From: Adiantum capillus-veneris
Lineage: Eukaryota > Streptophyta > Polypodiopsida > Polypodiales > Pteridaceae
NCBI GenBank assembly: GCA_014529385.2
Contig: CM043967.1
Location: 933,001-997,000 of the forward strand
Length of the DNA: 64,000 nucleotides
Direction: 5' to 3'
A program made the translations under genes and the position numbers. The notes below the pieces were generated by a model. The model saw only the letters and a list, made by a program, of their open reading frames with translations, was not told the DNA's origin and searched no databases. Shown piece by piece: positions 58,735-64,000 of the stretch; position 1 is the first letter of the stretch, and each line of letters opens with the position of its first letter.

Positions 58735-58855
58735 AAATGGAAAATTTTGGTCAAAATTGAGCTGTGAGCACATGCACAGTTTCACAAGTTCCTTTTAAGC
58801 TTTATTTTCAATTTTCAAGTCATTTGGATAGTTAAGACGCAGTTTCTCAGCTAAT

Positions 58856-59956
58856 ATGGAAAGAAACGCTAACTTTGGACTACTGAGTGCAACAGGATCT
58901 ATGGCAGCCACGAAGTCACCAGCAAAGAAGAAAAGAATGACCATTAAGGATTACCTAGAAGGAGTGGAGCCCTTCGTCATACCAGAAGGAACACTAAAGC
59001 CCACCAGCACATGGATCCAAGAAGATCTGCTAGAGTCCAACGACCTAAAGATCTACCAAGGAGTGTTCAAAGACAATGAAGGGAATGTGATCGAGCTACA
59101 AATGCTACCGCAGGAACTCAATGAGTTCGTAACAATCAAGATGGCCGGGTACTTGGAGAAGATTGATCTCCACAACTATTTTGAAGCAGTGCCGGTAGGG
59201 GTTGACATAAAGAGAGTCTGGGAATTTTTAACAACAATAAAAGAAGACGGAGTGGCCACAGTAACCGATCTGCAAGGCAGGCCAGAAACAAAAATATTCA
59301 TCACCGAGCAAGTTGTAGCAGATGCACTAGACCTCTCCAACAAGGGGGATAGTGTAACTAAAAGAAGATATGATATCAAGGTGTACACTGAGAAGAAAGG
59401 TAACTACACTTTTGAAGATATTTCCAACCCAAGAGTGGCAATCATGAGTCAGTTGTACAACCAATACGTCCATATGTGTATGAAGCGGCCACAAAAGTAC
59501 CAAATGCTGCCAGGAGCAATTGCCACGACATTCACTTGGGCAATGATGAAGAGCACACCAAAGATAATCAATTATGCAGCATATATACATGACAACCTAG
59601 TGAAAATGGGTAACAAGAAGCCCACATATATTGTGCCAAGAGAACTAATCACTAAGGTGATTTATGGGGCATTGCACGCAAAAGGGAGATGGCCTGACCC
59701 CCCATCACAAAACAATTGGTTGAGGCTCAAATGAGACAAAGAAGACGAGCCACAAAAAGCACCAAGGGTTGCCACAAGATTGAAAAGATGGCTAGAGCCT
59801 GCTCAAGAAGAGCAGCCAGAGCAAAAAAAGGGAAAGAAAGAATTTTCCCAAGTGCCGAAAAAAGAGACAAAGTCACAAAAAGCGGCAAGACTAGAGAGGC
59901 TGATGGAGAGCTTCAGAGCAGAAAGGGTCCTTAAAGGCGATTTGAGTGAACTCTAG
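58856..59956 (+). pseudogene. Extra ORF of module B (aORF-B), one in-frame stop
   Basis: An ATG at 58856 opens 292 codons to a TGA at 59732-59734. The frame continues for 73 more codons to TAG at 59954, encoding a Lys/Glu/Gln-rich tail, so a single stop interrupts about 366 codons. The first 30 residues are basic (SPAKKKRMTIKDYLE), nuclear-localisation-like. The body is homologous to the N-terminal domain of aORF-C (34513-33650) and resembles extra ORFs found in plant Ty3/gypsy elements and in proteins often labelled putative plant transposon protein; I cannot confirm this by search. No catalytic motif is evident. It is placed after pol and directly behind the P2 array. Confidence 0.7.
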
Positions 59957-60830
59957 AAGCCGTCTCTAGAAGCAATGTCGGGATCATCCCAAAGGGTGCA
60001 AAGGGACAGATTCGAAGATTATATTAAAAATTTTGAGATTCTTGATGCCTCATCAAAAAATATCCACATTGCATGCTTTTGTGTAAAAATTTCTCATCAG
60101 CATATAGAGTGTCCCATAATTGGCACTTGCATTAGACACTCTTCATTTGTTTTTCCAACGTACTCACCTTGCATGACAGGTACTTCAAGTCCAAATGCTC
60201 AACTACAATAAGAGCGTATACCAAAGGCACTTTTTTCCCACTGGGTTTTTGCCTTTGGTCATCCAGGTTTAAGACCCTAATCTTCCTTCTACATCAACAA
60301 TAAGAAAATGTCTACCCAAATCAATTGACAACGACTTGGAGCAAAAACAGAAGGTCTCCATATGCTTATCAAGAGCATCTTTTATCTTCAAGGGCGACAA
60401 CAAATCTCCATCCAACAATGGCAAGTCAAATAATGGCCTACAACATCAAGCAATGACAAGTTCAGCAAGTGAGATATCCACAACAACCATACGTAGCTCA
60501 CATAGTGCTTCAACATTGGTGACCTATTGCGTACAACTCAAATTGCAATGGACATGAAAAACAAAATGAACATAAAGTCCACGCCACAAAGGAATCAGTC
60601 CTACAAGCTTAAACACATCAACATCCCTCTTCACGGCGGCAAAGACTGGCAACAAAGAGGATAAGGTGCAACAAGAAGATAAGTTTCTTGAATAATCAAG
60701 CTCAAATCACATATCAACAACACGGAAGATATGAATCACTCAAGGAAGGGGGGAGCGTCATCAACGAAAAAGCTGAAGACAACCCTATGACAAGACTACA
60801 CAAGGTCGTGTCAAGGGACGACAGGAATCA
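59957..60830 (+). other. 3' untranslated region with hairpin
   Basis: No gene is supported. A hairpin at 60220-60259 has perfect 10-bp arms (ACCAAAGGCA and TGCCTTTGGT) around a loop containing CCCACTGGG. The extended coiled-coil and C-terminal domains of aORF-C have no counterpart here, so the extra ORF of this element is either naturally shorter or truncated. Confidence 0.6.
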
Positions 60831-60842
60831 GGAAGGGGGGAA
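60831..60842 (+). other. Polypurine tract before the terminal LTR1
   Basis: GGAAGGGGGGAA directly precedes the LTR start TGTTTGAGG, the standard arrangement for priming of plus-strand DNA. Confidence 0.92.
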
Positions 60843-61754
60843 TGTTTGAGGACAAACCCAACAGGCGTCCACCTAGCCAGACACATAGCTGGACACCACA
60901 TTTGTACTCTATTAGTTTTCCGAGCTAGTGTAGTAATATGTTGTGTAATCGTGATTCCAGAGTAGTGAGTCAATTCCTTGAGTTGTAATGCTCTCATGAC
61001 ATTTGTAAAAGTCCATGTGAACTGGCCACTGGGCATTTAGAATTCCCTAGGTATAAAGGTCAATAACTTTAGTGTGAAGAGGAGGCTTATCTTTAGAAGA
61101 AGAAGTGAGCTCAAAAAACGTACGCTTAAGCTATGAGCTGCTCAACCTTGTAATCATCAGAGTTAATGAATGGGTAATCAGTTTTTAAATCCAAAACTTG
61201 CATTGTGTTCCTCTTTCTTTGCTCTTTAAATTTTGTGTAAGCATTGTCAGTTTTGTTGTGGTTCACGACTACGCATATGTGAGCTATAATTGCAGATTTG
61301 AGTGCTTAAATCGCTATTTTTAGTTGTTTTGACCATAGAAGAGTGTTCTTAGACCATAGGACGACAGTTTTGGATAGATCTGTTGCAATTTTTAGGACCT
61401 TTTTCATGATGGATCGTGATTTTGGTACCTTGTCAGATTGCAACTAGACTTGCTAGGATAGTGCCCCTAGGTGTCCTAGACCTCCTCCTAAAGTTTCGTT
61501 GCATTTTGAGTCCGTTCGAGTGTCGAAATGGCGTGATGATCGAGAGCTGTGAGAAAGGACATAGGCAGATTTCCCTGATCATTGAGTGTTGGTTTGCTTG
61601 TGAGCTAGCATTTTTTCTTGTTAAGGTTCACTTCGTGAGATTGAAAATACCATAGAGTCTTTGTGCCCCATCCGAGTCACTTTCCTTGAGTATTGACATT
61701 ATGTTAGTGCTAGAAAGCTATGTTGCAGACGTCTATCGTGGTGACCCGCTAACA
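60843..61754 (+). repeat. LTR1, 3' copy of the composite element
   Basis: This 912-bp LTR starts TGTTTGAGGAC and ends CCCGCTAACA. A TATAAAG box lies at 61052-61058. A half-site of palindrome P1, ATGGATCGTGAT, lies at 61409-61420, about 357 nt downstream of the TATA box. Its outer flank CACGA pairs with CACCA at the left LTR1 read in the same orientation. It differs from the left copy by scattered substitutions and small indels (roughly 10% by eye), so the insertion is old. Confidence 0.9.
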
Positions 61755-64000
61755 CACGACTTGGCCATTCGAACCCATGTTTTAAAGTTAGGTGACTTGA
61801 ACACTTGGCCATCGTAACACTTGTAATAATACACAATGTTTGTGGGATGAGTGGATCCTAGATCCACCACTTGGCCATTTAGACTAAGAATTGGGAAGTA
61901 GGTACATCAATGATCCACCACTTGATCATCATAATGAAGCTTGAAGTGAGGATCCAATGGTTGGTGTCTCCTAGATCCACCACTTAGCAATTCTAACCAT
62001 GTCTTAAAGTTATGTGCATTCACCACTTGGCCATCATAACACTTGTAATTTTACACAATGTTTGTGGGATGAGTAGACCCTAGATATACCACTTGGCTAT
62101 TTAGACTAAGAATTGGGAAGTAGGTACATCAAAGATCCACCACTTGGCCATTACAACAAAGGCCTGAAATGCGGATCCAATTGTTGGTGTTTCCTAGATC
62201 CACCACTTGGCCATTCTAGCCCATGTTTTGAACTTAGATGAGTTTAATACTTGGCCATCATAACATTTGTTATTTTACACAATATTTGTGGAATGAGTAG
62301 ATCCTAGATCCACCACTTGGCCATTTAGACTAAGACTTGGGAAGTAGGTGCATCAAAACTCCACCACATGGCCATTATAATGAAGGCTTGAAATGAGGAT
62401 CCAATGGTTAGTGTCTCCTAGATCCACCACTTGACCATTCTAACACATGTCTTAAAGCTAGGTGCATTCAACACCTAGCCATCATAACACTTGTAATTTT
62501 ACACAATGCTTGTGGGATGAGTAGATTCTAAATCCACCACTCGGCCATTTAGACTAAGAATTGAGAAGTAGGTACATAAATGATCCAGCACTTGACCATT
62601 ATAACGAAGGCTTGGAATGTCAGTCCAATTGTTGGTGTCTTCTACATCAACCACTTCGCCGTTCTAGCTCATGTCTTAAAGTTAGGTGCATTCAACACTT
62701 CGCCATCATAACACTCATAATTTTACAAAATGTTTGTGGGATGAGTAGATCCTAGATCCACCACTTGGCAATTTAGACTAAGAAATGGGAAGTAAGTGCA
62801 TCAAAATTCATCACTTGGCTATTATAACGAAGGCTTGAAATGTGGATCCATTTGTTGGTGTCTCTTAGATCCACCACTTGGCCAGTCTAACCATGTCTTA
62901 AACGTAGGTGAATTCAACACTTGGCCATCATAACACTTGTAATTTTACACAATGTTTGTGGGATGAGTAGATCTTAGATCCACCAACTAGCCATTATAAG
63001 GAAGTCTTGAAATGTAGATCCAATTGTTGGTGTCTCCTAGATCCACCACTTGGCCATTCTAGCTCATGTCTTAAAGCTCGGTGCATTCAACACTTGGCCA
63101 CCATAACACTTGTAATTTTACACAATGATTGTGGGATGAGTAGATCCTAGATCCACCAGTTGGTAATTTAGACTAAGAACTGGGAAGTAGGTGCATCAAA
63201 GATGCATCACTTGGCCATTATAACGAAGGCTTGAATTGTGGATCCAATTGTTGGTGTCTCCTAGATCCACCACTTGGCTAGTATAACCATGTCTTAAAGC
63301 TTGGTGAATTCAATACTTGGCCATCATAACACTTGTAATAATACACAATGTTTGTGGGATGAGTAGATCCTAGATCCACCACTTGGCCATTTAGACTAAG
63401 AATTGGGAAGTAGGCACATCAAAGATCCACCACTTGGCCATTATAACGAAGGGTTGAAATGTGAATCCAATTGTTGGTGTCTCTTAGATCCACCACTTGG
63501 TCATTCAAACCATGTCTTTGTCTTGAAGTTAGGTGTGCATTCAACACTTGGCCATCATAACACTTGTAATTTTACACAATGTTTGTGGGATGAGTTAATC
63601 CTAGATCCACCACTTGCCCATCTAGACTAAGAATTGGGAAGTAGGTGCATCAAAGATCTACCAGTTGGCCATTATAACGAAGGCTTGAATTATGATTTGA
63701 ATTTTTGGTGTCTCCTAGATCCACCGCTTGAACATTCTAACCATGTCTTAAAGTTAGGTGCATTTGACACTTGGCCATTATAACACTTGTAATTTTACAC
63801 AATGTTTGTGGGATGAGTAAATCCTAGAATTACCACTTGGCCATTTAGACTAAGAATTGGGAAGTAGGTACATCAAAGATTTACCACTTGGCCATTATAA
63901 CGAAGGCTTGAAATGTGAATCCAATTTTTTTGTCCCTTAGATCCACCACTTGGTCATTCTAACCATGCCTTAAAATTAGGTGCATTCAACACTTGGCCAT
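61755..64000 (-). repeat. 223-bp satellite array, reverse orientation, about 10 monomers
   Basis: This is the same satellite as 16017-22848 but on the opposite strand; the minus strand shows GGCCAAGTGGTGGATCT and AGGATCTACTCATCCCACAAA landmarks. It is in phase with the left array across the LTR1 insertion site and runs off the window. Confidence 0.97.

Larger units (their letters stand above)
35511..61754 (+). mobile_element. Giant composite Ty3/gypsy element, right arm (A-LTR2-B-3' region-LTR1)
   Basis: The plus-strand order is truncated A leader with P1 array, gag-A, retropepsins, Trp-motif ORF, purine run, LTR2, primer site, B leader with P2 array, gag-B, protease, RT, RNase H, integrase with doubled zinc domain, Trp-motif ORF, internal purine tract, second P2 array, extra ORF, hairpin, PPT and LTR1. 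35511-52705 mirrors 14938-1. Module A has no RT, RNase H or integrase; module B supplies them. Confidence 0.85.

Noticed and set aside
1-64000. Host genes, tRNA, rRNA or organellar insertions
   Set aside because: I found no intact non-transposon coding region, no tRNA-like box A/box B pair in context, and no rRNA similarity; every long frame is explained by retroelements or satellite.

Overview
The window is plant nuclear repeat DNA with no recognisable host gene. It holds Ty3/gypsy LTR retrotransposons with plant-type primer-binding sites, an integrase with a chromodomain-like tail in one element, a long satellite array, and heavily mutated reading frames. This fits pericentromeric or other heterochromatin of a land plant with a large genome. 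The sequence alone does not identify the species.

Layout. (1) 1-16016, minus strand: retroelement module B (RT fragment, protease, gag, leader, primer site, LTR2), then module A (Trp-motif ORF, retropepsins, gag, leader, primer site, LTR1). (2) 16017-22848: a 223-bp satellite. (3) 22882-35510, minus strand: the 3' part of a third related element (C: palindrome array, long extra ORF, PPT, LTR3). Its LTR3 is split by a complete but gag-deleted chromovirus (23263-30357) with 5-bp target duplications. (4) 35511-61754, plus strand: the inverted counterpart of region 1 (module A, LTR2, module B), continuing through RT, RNase H, integrase, a Trp-motif ORF, a second palindrome array, an extra ORF, a PPT and a terminal LTR1. 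(5) 61755-64000: the same satellite in the opposite orientation. Positions 1-14938 and 35511-52705 are arms of one large inverted repeat.

The left LTR1 (15121-16016) and right LTR1 (60843-61754) look like the two ends of a single insertion. Read in element orientation, their flanks are CACCA and CACGA, and removing the element restores the satellite consensus. I therefore infer a giant element of about 25 kb, LTR1-A-LTR2-B-LTR1, later split by an inversion through the inverted arms. That also explains why the satellite flips orientation.

The most unusual system is a set of element-specific perfect palindromes, each centred on CGCG and repeated about every 283-285 bp: P1 ACATGGATCGCGATCCATGT, P2 ACATCCTACGCGTAGGATGT and P3 TAAATAATCGCGATTATTTA. 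The arrays lie just upstream of gag (P1 in A, P2 in B) and just upstream of an extra ORF (P2 in B, P3 in C). Each LTR carries a half-site of its own element's palindrome about 355-380 nt downstream of its TATA box. This looks like an element-specific cis-recognition code, perhaps read by an element-encoded protein. Other noteworthy features are a duplicated integrase zinc-binding domain, a repeated Trp-motif ORF that is open in both inverted copies, and a pol-less module A.
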